From Spirochaetota bacterium (GTDB lineage Bacteria; Spirochaetota; Spirochaetia; B11-G9), in assembly GCA_003641695.1 (NCBI GenBank), contig QNBL01000107.1:1-8425 (forward strand): a stretch of DNA of 8,425 bases, written 5' to 3'. Positions 1 through 6,426 of the stretch are shown here, piece after piece; the stretch's first letter is position 1; every line of letters begins with the position of its first letter. Position numbers and translations under genes: made by a program. The notes beneath the pieces are model-generated. The model did no database searches. It worked only from the letters and a program-made list of their open reading frames with translations, and was not told the origin of the DNA.

Positions 1-1825
1 GATTTGAAATCTCATCATATTCTTTTCCTTTTTCTGCAATCTCAAGGTGGCTCAAGTCCGGATCGGTAAAGCTTTTTTCAAGGATTTTCTTTTTTTCTTC
101 GAGAATCTCAATTTCTTCCATAAGGGTTTCAAACTCCTTCTTTTCTTTAAAGGAAAGGGATTTTTCCTTGTTAGCAGGTTTATCCTTTGTTTTTTCCCTG
201 GAGAAGGAAGCCGGCTGTTCCTTTTTGCCGGAGGTCTCATCTTTTGATATTTGTCTGTACAGGCTGTAATCTCCGAAAAAACCGTTTATACTTCCGTCTC
301 CCCTGAATATAAAAAGATAATCACATGTTCTATCCAGAAAGGCACGGTCGTGAGAAACGATGAGAGCTGTTCCCTGGAAACCGGTTATGTAATCCTCCAG
401 TTTTTTCATTGTTTCAATATCAAGATCGTTGGTAGGCTCATCCATGAGGAGAAAATTAGGGTTGCCGGCGAGAATTGATATCAGGTACAGCCTCCGCTTT
501 TCACCGCCCGAGAGGGTGGATATGCAGTTTCTCTGTATTGATACCGGGATGCCGAAGAGTTCCAGAAATCCGGAGGCTGAAACATCACTGCCGTCGGAGA
601 GTTTTATTCTTTCAGCTGTCTTTTCAATAAACTCCAGGGGTGTCTCATTTCCCTTTAGTGGAGAAGAAAGCTGATCGTAATATCCAATTTCAGTATTTAT
701 CCCCTGGTCAATCTCTCCGGAATCCGGAGGGATACGGGAAGCTGTAATGTTAAGAAAACTGGATTTCCCTGATCCGTTAGGGCCAATTAATCCAATCCGC
801 TCCCCCTTTTTAAAACTGTATGAAAATGGCAAAAGAATCCTTTTGCCGCCCAGGGATAAAGAAACATTCTTAAGTTCCAGGATTTTTTTACCTAATCTGC
901 GGTTCGAAGAGGAAAAATCATTGCTTTCTCCATCCTCTTCTACCCTTGCCTTCATAAGATTCTCTATGTTTTTTTTACGTTTCTTATCCTTGCCCGTACG
1001 TGCCCGGGGACCTCTTTTGAGCCATTCAAGTTCTCTGCGTAAAACAGTCTCAATTTTTAACTGCTCATTTTTCCGGATAGTTAAACGTTCTTCCTTCCTT
1101 TTAAGAAAAGTTGAATAGTTTCCTTCATATTTAAAAATACCTTCTCTGTCAATTTCCATAATGTGGGTACAAACCCGGTCGAGGAAGTATCTGTCATGGG
1201 TTATCATGATAAACCCGGGTATCTCTTCCCTGAGGTATTTTTCAAGCCACTCAATAACATCTATGTCGAGGTGATTTGTGGGCTCATCGAGAAGCAGCAG
1301 ATTCGGACGGGGGGCCAGCGCTCGTGCAAGGGAGGCTTTTTTCCTCATTCCGCCGGAAAGGGACTTCATTTCAGTATCCGCCCGGGGAAGCTTAAACTCT
1401 TTGAGTAATGAGAAGTATGTGGTTTCAATATCCCATGCGTTAGCCTTATCCATCCGGGACTGAAGTAAACCAAGTAATTTCTCTTCATGAGGCGTATGGG
1501 TGTATGTTTCGAGAAATTGATAGTATTCTTTTGCAAGAACGATTCCGGGGTTTTTATCCAGAAAAAGAAATTCTTTCAGAGTGGTATTATCCTCTATAAA
1601 AGGAGTCTGTTCAAGAATGCTTATGTTTGTTCCATTTCTGCGGGAGATTTTCCCTTCATCCGGGGTAACTGTTCCCGCAATAATATTCAGGAATGTTGAT
1701 TTGCCGGAACCATTGGTGCCTATAAATCCGATTTTTTCCCCTTCTGTAATACCCAGAGAAACGTTTTTAAAAAGGGGACGTTCTTTGACTCTTTTGCAGA
1801 TGTTATCCGCAGAAACTACATTCAT
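1..1825 (-). CDS. uup: Uup-like ABC-F family ATPase (3' end beyond window)
   Basis: Soluble ABC-F protein with two ATP-binding cassettes and no membrane domain; this family acts on the ribosome and, for Uup, has been linked to replication and recombination intermediates. 608 residues are visible. Domain 1 has Walker A GTNGSGKST (about residues 36-44), signature LSGGM (about 157) and Walker B LLLLDEPTNHLD with catalytic Glu at about 181. Domain 2 has GPNGSGKSS (about 348-356), LSGGE (about 438) and LLMDEPTNDLD (about 456-466). Both have a switch His (THDR, SHDR), so both sites look active. The linker contains the family's RRELEWLKRGPRART segment. A Lys/Glu-rich stretch and a coiled-coil region (FKEKKEFETLMEEIEILEEK) at the C-terminus fit Uup (about 635 aa in E. 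coli) better than EttA (about 555 aa), which lacks it; probably only 20-30 residues are missing. The ATG at 1823-1825 is preceded by GGGAG 5 nt upstream and lies 24 nt after the tandem adenylate kinase stop, implying co-transcription. Confidence 0.93.
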   Translation of the reverse strand, partial: MNVVSADNICKRVKERPLFKNVSLGITEGEKIGFIGTNGSGKSTFLNIIAGTVTPDEGKISRRNGTNISILEQTPFIEDNTTLKEFLFLDKNPGIVLAKEYYQFLETYTHTPHEEKLLGLLQSRMDKANAWDIETTYFSLLKEFKLPRADTEMKSLSGGMRKKASLARALAPRPNLLLLDEPTNHLDIDVIEWLEKYLREEIPGFIMITHDRYFLDRVCTHIMEIDREGIFKYEGNYSTFLKRKEERLTIRKNEQLKIETVLRRELEWLKRGPRARTGKDKKRKKNIENLMKARVEEDGESNDFSSSNRRLGKKILELKNVSLSLGGKRILLPFSYSFKKGERIGLIGPNGSGKSSFLNITASRIPPDSGEIDQGINTEIGYYDQLSSPLKGNETPLEFIEKTAERIKLSDGSDVSASGFLELFGIPVSIQRNCISTLSGGEKRRLYLISILAGNPNFLLMDEPTNDLDIETMKKLEDYITGFQGTALIVSHDRAFLDRTCDYLFIFRGDGSINGFFGDYSLYRQISKDETSGKKEQPASFSREKTKDKPANKEKSLSFKEKKEFETLMEEIEILEEKKKILEKSFTDPDLSHLEIAEKGKEYDEISN

Positions 1826-1830
1826 AGTTT

Positions 1831-1835
1831 CTCCC
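1831..1835 (-). promoter_or_regulatory. Shine-Dalgarno site for the uup-like gene
   Basis: GGGAG read on the minus strand, 5 nt before the ATG at 1825. It supports this start and shows that this internal operon gene uses ordinary ribosome binding, unlike the upstream adenylate kinase genes. Confidence 0.7.
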
Positions 1836-1849
1836 GGAAGCGGATATTA

Positions 1850-3019
1850 TTAGCGGATATCCCTAAAAGAGTGTTCAACAACTGCTGCTGTTCTTTCAAA
1901 GACTTCGTTAAAAGATCCCCGGCCGTCGATTTTAACAACCCCATGGAGTTTATTGTATTTTTCAATAACCGGAATGGTTTTATCCTCATGTTCTTTGAGC
2001 CTTTTGATTATCCGTGTAGTGCTTGTATCATAGGGCATGCACCTGTCTGTTTTACTTCTGGCATCAAGCCTTTTTATCAAATCCAGAGTAGGAACTTCTA
2101 TTTCCACTATTTTTGCAATAGAGGAGTTGTGCTTTTTCATAAGACCGTCAAGAATATATGATTGCACAAGAGTTCTCGGGAAACCCTTGAAAATAAAACC
2201 TCTTACATTCCCTGATTCCTGCAATTTCTTTTCTATCAGGCGTACAACAATCTCATCAGAAACAAGATTCCCGTTTTCATAAAGTTCTTTAATCTCTTTC
2301 CCGATGGGTGAATTCTTCTTTATTTCATCGTTAAGCATGTCGCCTGTGGCAATATATTCCAGATTGAATTTTTCCGCAAGAGCTTTACCCTGGGAACCGC
2401 GTCCTGAACCGGGATATCCAAAAAGGACTATGTTGAGAAGTTTTTTACTCAATTCCTCATTGATGATTTCCTCAATTTTTCCACTTACATTGAGGATCGA
2501 ATCAACACCATTGATGCTCCGGTAGATACCTCGCTCCTTAAAGAAATTCAGGACTGGAAGTGTTTTCTCCTTGTACTCCTTGAGTCTGTTTCGAATGACT
2601 TCCTCGTTATCATCGGATCTCCCTGATGTTTTTCCCCTTTCGAGAAGACGGTGTACCGATTCTTCTTCCCCAACCTCAAGACTTATTAAACAGTCAAGTT
2701 TCGTGTTGAGTTTGATCATGAGTCCTTCAAGAATGTAAGCCTGGATATAGGTTCTTGGAAAGCCGTCAAAAAGAAAACCGCCGGCATGGGGATTGTCAGT
2801 TATCGTCTTTTCGATTATCTGAACGATTATTTCATCTGAAACAAGACCTCCTGCCTCAATAATACTTTTGGCCTTGAGTCCTAAAGAAGATTCCTCGGCA
2901 AGTTCCTTGCGAAGAATATCCCCGGTTGAAATATAATGCAGGTTATATTTCTCGATTAAAAACTTCGACTGAGTCCCTTTACCTGCTCCCGGGGGTCCAA
3001 AAAGTGCTATGTTTAACAT
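1850..3019 (-). CDS. Tandem adenylate kinase: active-looking N-domain fused to degenerate C-domain
   Basis: Adenylate kinase interconverts ATP + AMP and 2 ADP in the cytoplasm. This 389-residue protein is two short-LID kinase domains in tandem, twice the usual length of about 190. Domain 1 (1-193) looks complete: P-loop GPPGAGKGT (8-16, Lys14), STGD (31-34), DGFPRT (85-90), LID ERGKTSGRSDD (127-137) and Arg145. Domain 2 (194-389) aligns with it at a constant offset of 193 through about residue 321, at about 47% identity by hand count. It carries GYPGSGRGS with Arg207 in place of the P-loop Lys, KGFPRT (278-283) with Lys for Asp, and a rewritten LID (residues 320-331) two residues longer. ATGD (224-227) and the Arg positions 282, 321 and 340 are kept. 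Known family biochemistry says the P-loop Lys is essential, so domain 2 is probably inactive or regulatory (inference). The reading frame is intact, so this is not decay by frameshift. There is no Shine-Dalgarno; a promoter abuts the ATG. Confidence 0.92.
   Translation of the reverse strand: MLNIALFGPPGAGKGTQSKFLIEKYNLHYISTGDILRKELAEESSLGLKAKSIIEAGGLVSDEIIVQIIEKTITDNPHAGGFLFDGFPRTYIQAYILEGLMIKLNTKLDCLISLEVGEEESVHRLLERGKTSGRSDDNEEVIRNRLKEYKEKTLPVLNFFKERGIYRSINGVDSILNVSGKIEEIINEELSKKLLNIVLFGYPGSGRGSQGKALAEKFNLEYIATGDMLNDEIKKNSPIGKEIKELYENGNLVSDEIVVRLIEKKLQESGNVRGFIFKGFPRTLVQSYILDGLMKKHNSSIAKIVEIEVPTLDLIKRLDARSKTDRCMPYDTSTTRIIKRLKEHEDKTIPVIEKYNKLHGVVKIDGRGSFNEVFERTAAVVEHSFRDIR
1853..2440 (-). 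other. Degenerate second adenylate kinase domain (pseudokinase-like)
   Basis: This segment encodes residues 194-389 of the tandem protein. Lesions seen directly: the P-loop Lys codon is CGC (Arg207, at 2399-2401); the P-loop Thr is Ser209; the Asp of DGFPRT is AAG (Lys278, at 2186-2188); and the SGRSDD LID motif is replaced by a stretch running Lys-Thr-Asp-Arg-Cys-Met-Pro. Hydrophobic core positions and several substrate-binding Arg residues are retained, which suggests selection for fold or ligand binding and against simple loss (inference). Confidence 0.85.
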
Positions 3020-3025
3020 GGGTTA

Positions 3026-3055
3026 ATTATACAGTATAAGAAAGAGGAGGTGCAA
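3026..3055 (-). promoter_or_regulatory. Predicted promoter of the tandem adenylate kinase; leaderless geometry
   Basis: On the minus strand, TTGCAC (3050-3055) and a perfect TATAAT (3026-3031) are separated by 18 bp. Only 6 nt (TAACCC) lie between TATAAT and the ATG, so a normal sigma-70 start point would fall on the A of the start codon. There is no Shine-Dalgarno in the 6 nt. The operon with uup could therefore be transcribed independently of the upstream adenylate kinase gene. Confidence 0.65.
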
Positions 3056-3085
3056 CAAAATACCTATTGAAAGAATTTATACTGT
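3031..3085. repeat. Interrupted 9-bp inverted repeat between the two adenylate kinase genes
   Basis: ACAGTATAA (3031-3039) and its exact reverse complement TTATACTGT (3077-3085) face each other with 37 bp between them, filling most of the 66-bp gap. The left arm overlaps the -10 end of the tandem kinase promoter and the right arm ends next to the stop of the upstream gene. It is AT-rich and has no U-tract, so it looks more like an operator or chance symmetry than a terminator. Confidence 0.4.
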
Positions 3086-3661
3086 TTATAGTATCTGCTT
3101 ATCAATAATGGCTGTAATTTGACTATGGATATGCCCGACAGAACCATCACCGTTTATCGGAAAGTAGCGGTTGATCTCTTTGTAATATTCAATAACCGGA
3201 ATGGTTTTATCGTTGTATTCCCTGAGCCGTTTTCGAATTACTTCCTCGGTGTCATCCCTTCTCCCTGATGTTCTACCTCTCTCAAGAAGCCTTTTGACCG
3301 AAACATCCTCAGATATTTCCAGGCTGATCAAGCAACAGAGTTTTTTATGGAATCTGGTCATGATCCCTTCCAGAATATATGCCTGTACATAGGTCCGTGG
3401 AAAACCGTCAAAGAGATACCCCCTGACATCGGGATTATTTCGAATAGTCTTCTCGATTATTTTAACGATCATTTCATCGGAGACCAGTTTTCCCCTTTCT
3501 ATGGTTTTCTTTGCCTCCAGTCCGAGGGGGGTTCCCTCATCAATTTCACTCCGGAGTATACTACCGGTAGAGATATGAAGTAAATTATATTTCTTTACCA
3601 GCAAATCAGCCTGCGTCCCCTTGCCTGCTCCCGGAGGGCCAAATAAAGCTATATTTATCAT
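3086..3661 (-). CDS. adk: Adenylate kinase, short-LID, single domain
   Basis: A 191-residue adenylate kinase, the usual length of the short-LID (AK1-like) form. Seen directly: P-loop GPPGAGKGT (8-16, Lys14), DGFPRT (85-90), LID region ERGRTSGRRDD (127-137), Arg145 in IRKRLREY and a C-terminal helix. It aligns without gaps to domain 1 of the downstream tandem protein (about 61% identity by hand count), so the two arose by local duplication. One oddity is STGS at 31-34: Ser34 (AGT) replaces the Asp of the conserved STGD, a residue that in well-studied adenylate kinases lies at the AMP/Mg-water network. Activity is still likely but may be altered (inference). Its gene precedes the tandem kinase by 66 nt in the same direction. 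No Shine-Dalgarno precedes the ATG; a promoter-like element ends 6 nt before it. Calling it adk rests on family membership; which paralogue is the housekeeping enzyme is unknown. Confidence 0.93.
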   Translation of the reverse strand: MINIALFGPPGAGKGTQADLLVKKYNLLHISTGSILRSEIDEGTPLGLEAKKTIERGKLVSDEMIVKIIEKTIRNNPDVRGYLFDGFPRTYVQAYILEGIMTRFHKKLCCLISLEISEDVSVKRLLERGRTSGRRDDTEEVIRKRLREYNDKTIPVIEYYKEINRYFPINGDGSVGHIHSQITAIIDKQIL

Positions 3662-3667
3662 GGGAAA

Positions 3668-3696
3668 ACAGTATCAAAGGTTTGGGAAATATGCAA
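3668..3696 (-). promoter_or_regulatory. Predicted promoter of the single-domain adenylate kinase; leaderless geometry
   Basis: On the minus strand, TTGCAT (3691-3696), a 17-bp spacer, and TACTGT (3668-3673) preceded by TG one base upstream (extended -10 form). The -10 match is weak (3 of 6), but the extended TG compensates. Exactly 6 nt (TTTCCC) separate it from the ATG and no Shine-Dalgarno is present, the same geometry as for the tandem kinase gene. Confidence 0.5.
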
Positions 3697-3778
3697 TTGG
3701 TTTTTGGATATTTATACGCATAAAGGATAAACAGATAGTTTACTTATACCGAAAATAATAGTAGTGTGGTTTCTTGTT

Positions 3779-3784
3779 GGAGGG
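3779..3784 (+). promoter_or_regulatory. Shine-Dalgarno site that decides the glycosyltransferase start
   Basis: GGAGGG lies 6 nt before the ATG at 3791-3793. An in-frame GTG at 3764 would add nine residues (MWFLVGGPG) but has no comparable site upstream, and the Shine-Dalgarno would then lie inside the coding region. The ATG is preferred. Confidence 0.75.
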
Positions 3785-3790
3785 CCTGGT

Positions 3791-5191
3791 ATGGGGAAAG
3801 AAAAATTCAAGATTCTGTTTATAAGCGGAAAACTCGGAGATGTAGATGGTGTTTCCCTGGAAGTTGATAAATGGATCAGTGTTCTGATTGGAAACGGCCA
3901 CGAGGTCTATACCCTGGCAGGCAGATATGTTTCTCCGGTAAAGAATGTTCCTGAAGACAAACAGTATTTAAACACAGCCATGGGGTTTGATTCGAGCCAG
4001 CAGCGGTACTTTGAAAAACTGGTCTTCCCATATATATCGAAAATTCCAACCCACCTGACGGTGAATCAAAAAGATGCTGTAATCGAGGACCTCTGGGTTC
4101 AGGGAGAAAATCTCGGGGCCGAGATCTACAGGATCATTCAGGATAGAAGTATTGATTTGATCATTGCCCAGAATACAAATGCCATGCCCATGACCCTTCT
4201 TGGAGGAATAGCTGTATACAAACTGGCAACAGAGTACAAGGTTGCCACAATTTTTCACCATCATGATTTCTGGTGGGAACGCAGCAGGTTCAGTCAGAAT
4301 AGAATAGAGAACCTTTTAAACAGGATTATGCCCCCCGGGGATATTGGCACTGAGCATGTTGTGATCTCCTCGTACTCAGCACATATCCTGAGATCACTCA
4401 AAAGGGTTGCTCCTTCTGTTATTCCCAATTGTGAAGATTTTGAAAACGTAACAGTCAAAGATGATTACAACGGTTCTTTTAGAAAGGACCTTGGATTTTC
4501 AGATGACGATATTCTTTTTGTTCAGCCTACCCGGATAGTTCCCCGTAAACGGATAGAAGATTCAATATCCCTGGTCTCGGGATATTCTTTCCGCTATCCT
4601 GAATTGAAAAAGCGAATAAAGCTTGTGGTCTCCCTGTATCAGGGAGATGAACCGGATGAAGGATATATTGAAAGGATAAAAACTTTAGCACTTGAGAAAG
4701 AGGTTTCTCTCCACCTCATATCAGACAGAGTTTCATCCGTCCGTCTTACCGATTCAGCGGGGAGAAAGCTGTACACCAACAGAGATGTCCTGGTGAATGC
4801 AGATATAGTTACCTACCTCCCGGTATGGGAGGGGTTCGGAAATGCCTTTTTAGAAGCTGTTGCCTGCAGAGTGCCGGTTATAGTTTCAACCTACCTTGTT
4901 TACAAAACGGATATAAAGAACGCCGGGTTTAAAAGTGTTGAGATCAGAGATAACTATGACAGCTCCGGAAATCTGATTATTCCGGATAGTATTTATCCGG
5001 AAATTAACGATGTGCTTTTTAATAAAGAAAAGAGATCGGAAATGGTGGAGACCAACTTCCGTATAGGCCGGAAAGAGTTTGGATTCGAGACCCTGAACAG
5101 AAAGCTTGAAAATCTACTCAACTCTTATGGCGATGAGATACGGGCTTCCGGGAGAAGGCTGGAAAAGAGCAAAGCAAACTATGCGGTCTGA
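3791..5191 (+). CDS. GT4-type glycosyltransferase, substrate unknown
   Basis: A retaining GT-B glycosyltransferase of the family 4 type, 466 residues from the ATG. The N-terminal Rossmann-like half starts FKILFISGKLGDVDGVSLEV (residues 6-25), with the glycine-rich loop typical of acceptor-side domains, and contains HHHDFWWER (156-164). The C-terminal half has TRIVPRKRIE (247-256), whose Arg248 and Lys253 match the donor-phosphate contacts of GT4 enzymes, and the EX7E motif in WEGFGNAFLE (Glu347, Glu355). No signal peptide or membrane segment is visible, so it should be cytosolic or peripheral. Acceptor and sugar donor cannot be read from the sequence; synthesis of a compatible solute, a glycolipid or a surface glycan is possible. 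It is the only plus-strand gene, divergent from the adenylate kinase genes and convergent with the DHH gene, which it overlaps by 13 bp. The AT-rich region upstream offers only a weak promoter candidate (TTGGAT near 3704, GATAAA near 3726). An in-frame GTG at 3764 is an alternative start. Confidence 0.85.
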   Translation: MGKEKFKILFISGKLGDVDGVSLEVDKWISVLIGNGHEVYTLAGRYVSPVKNVPEDKQYLNTAMGFDSSQQRYFEKLVFPYISKIPTHLTVNQKDAVIEDLWVQGENLGAEIYRIIQDRSIDLIIAQNTNAMPMTLLGGIAVYKLATEYKVATIFHHHDFWWERSRFSQNRIENLLNRIMPPGDIGTEHVVISSYSAHILRSLKRVAPSVIPNCEDFENVTVKDDYNGSFRKDLGFSDDDILFVQPTRIVPRKRIEDSISLVSGYSFRYPELKKRIKLVVSLYQGDEPDEGYIERIKTLALEKEVSLHLISDRVSSVRLTDSAGRKLYTNRDVLVNADIVTYLPVWEGFGNAFLEAVACRVPVIVSTYLVYKTDIKNAGFKSVEIRDNYDSSGNLIIPDSIYPEINDVLFNKEKRSEMVETNFRIGRKEFGFETLNRKLENLLNSYGDEIRASGRRLEKSKANYAV

Positions 5192-6405
5192 CTGTTTTTC
5201 CCTTTCAATTCCTTTTCAATTTCGCTTATAAGTTCTTCCTCCTGGCCTATTTTTACTGTGGTGGCAGCGGAAAGGCTGTGACATGCATCCGCAAATCCCC
5301 CAATCCGGATCGTAGCAGGGGGAAGGAAGCTGCTTAATCCGGGAATTTCATTCTTCCTGATCTGGTCCTTCATTTTATCAGAGACCCTCATGGAAATCTT
5401 TGTCGAGCTGAACGGTATTGGGCCGAATCCGGGGATCTCATTCCGTATTGTCTGAAACCCTGCAAGATATTTTGTCTGGTCCAGGAAATCCATGTCCTTT
5501 ATTATTGTACAAAAGACTCCAATCATCTTGACCCCCATGGGGTTAAATCGTTCTTCAACGTTGAACCACTGGAGGTGTTCGGTGGTTTTTATCCCCCCGT
5601 TTTTAAGAAGTTCAATCTCCCGGTCAAATATCTCTTTTTGAATCTTTCCCAGTTCTTCAACAAGGTTTTTCTTTTTGCTGTCGAATCCGTTCTTGCAGAT
5701 ATCTACCCCTTCTTCAGTTCCCCCCTTGTAGTATCCTACTCCTCCAAGGGTATCGAGGGATCTGCAGACATCCTTCGCCGGGTATTCTTTCCCTCCCAGA
5801 ATGATATAATAAGTTTCTCCATCTGCAGTCTCTTCAAAACGCATGGTCCCGGAATATACAGCGTCAGTTAATGCTGCCCGGTTTATACTGCTAAGCTTAC
5901 CGTCAACCAGAAAACCGTCTCCGACAGCACCCAAAGCTCCAAGATGGGCAAGTTTCTTGTTTTTTTTATTAATATTCAGGGCAAACAGATAGCAGGTTGC
6001 AGAAGCGGAGATATCCCTGTCTCCTTTTAACCCGTAGAGATCCCCGTCCAGGTTTAGAACGGTGGCATCATCTGATTTTTCCGCCGGATGATGGTCTATG
6101 ATAAGTACAAGATTTCTCTTTCTGTTTAGTGATGCGATATAGGGAGCTATTTTCCCTGCAAAGTCGGTAAAAACAATGATCTCCCCCTTTTTTTTAAAGA
6201 TCTTCTCCAGAACCTGAGGGTAGGGTTTTTCCAGAGAAAACCGTTTTACCGAGTATCCGTCCTCCCTAAAAGCTGTTTCCAGAATGGTTCCTGAAGTCAG
6301 TCCATCGGTATCGTTGTGGTGAAACAGGGTGATTTCTTTTGAAGGGAATCCCTTGAGTCTGCCGATTGCTTCCTGCATTGCCTTTTCAAGTGTTTCTCTG
6401 CTCAT
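5179..6405 (-). CDS. DHH/DHHA1 family phosphoesterase (RecJ-like)
   Basis: A 408-residue DHH-superfamily phosphoesterase, a Mn-dependent enzyme group including RecJ exonucleases, NrnA-type oligoribonucleases and cyclic dinucleotide hydrolases. Metal-binding motifs are in order: HHNDTDG (29-35) as motif I, Asp81 in FTDFAG as motif II, DHHP (104-107) as motif III and Asp163 in GALGAVGDG as motif IV. The C-terminal part holds a DHHA1-like RIGGFADACHSLSAAT (367-382) with GG and His376, the nucleic-acid-binding signature. There are no CBS domains or membrane segments, so it is not a GdpP-type c-di-AMP enzyme. The compact form resembles archaeal-style RecJ-like proteins more than full-length bacterial RecJ. 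Substrate is therefore a single-stranded nucleic acid or short oligonucleotide by family inference only. The ATG is preceded by AAGGA at 6 nt. The gene starts 21 nt after the DUF438 gene stop, indicating an operon. Its last codons overlap the convergent glycosyltransferase. Confidence 0.87.
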   Translation of the reverse strand: MSRETLEKAMQEAIGRLKGFPSKEITLFHHNDTDGLTSGTILETAFREDGYSVKRFSLEKPYPQVLEKIFKKKGEIIVFTDFAGKIAPYIASLNRKRNLVLIIDHHPAEKSDDATVLNLDGDLYGLKGDRDISASATCYLFALNINKKNKKLAHLGALGAVGDGFLVDGKLSSINRAALTDAVYSGTMRFEETADGETYYIILGGKEYPAKDVCRSLDTLGGVGYYKGGTEEGVDICKNGFDSKKKNLVEELGKIQKEIFDREIELLKNGGIKTTEHLQWFNVEERFNPMGVKMIGVFCTIIKDMDFLDQTKYLAGFQTIRNEIPGFGPIPFSSTKISMRVSDKMKDQIRKNEIPGLSSFLPPATIRIGGFADACHSLSAATTVKIGQEEELISEIEKELKGKNSQTA

Positions 6406-6411
6406 TGCTGT

Positions 6412-6416
6412 TCCTT
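6412..6416 (-). promoter_or_regulatory. Shine-Dalgarno site of the DHH gene
   Basis: AAGGA on the minus strand, 6 nt before the ATG at 6405 and inside the 21-nt gap after the DUF438 gene. It confirms the chosen start and normal translation of the second gene in the pair. Confidence 0.65.
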
Positions 6417-6426
6417 TATGTTGTAA

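Noticed and set aside
47..1853. Many plus-strand open frames of 60-123 codons
   Set aside because: They lie opposite the uup-like gene, whose two complete sets of ABC motifs fix the true strand and frame; the plus-strand products are low-complexity with no recognisable domain.
1850..3019. Fusion adenylate kinase as an assembly artefact of two copies of one gene
   Set aside because: The two halves are only about half identical and differ at many codons and by a two-residue insertion, so a duplicated-read artefact cannot explain it.
3079..3094. Palindrome ATACT-6-ATACT complement as an adk terminator
   Set aside because: The stem is 5 bp and A/T-rich with no U-tract; far too weak for intrinsic termination.
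3764..3790. GTG start giving a nine-residue longer glycosyltransferase
   Set aside because: The ATG at 3791 has GGAGGG at good spacing and begins right before the first beta strand; the GTG has no comparable site and the extension resembles nothing in the family.
3968..4264. Minus-strand 98-codon frame inside the glycosyltransferase gene
   Set aside because: It is fully antisense to a well-supported gene and its product shows no domain.
5192..5215. T-rich run after the glycosyltransferase stop as a terminator
   Set aside because: No stable hairpin precedes the T-run; the stretch is the coding end of the opposing DHH gene (Lys/Asn codons).
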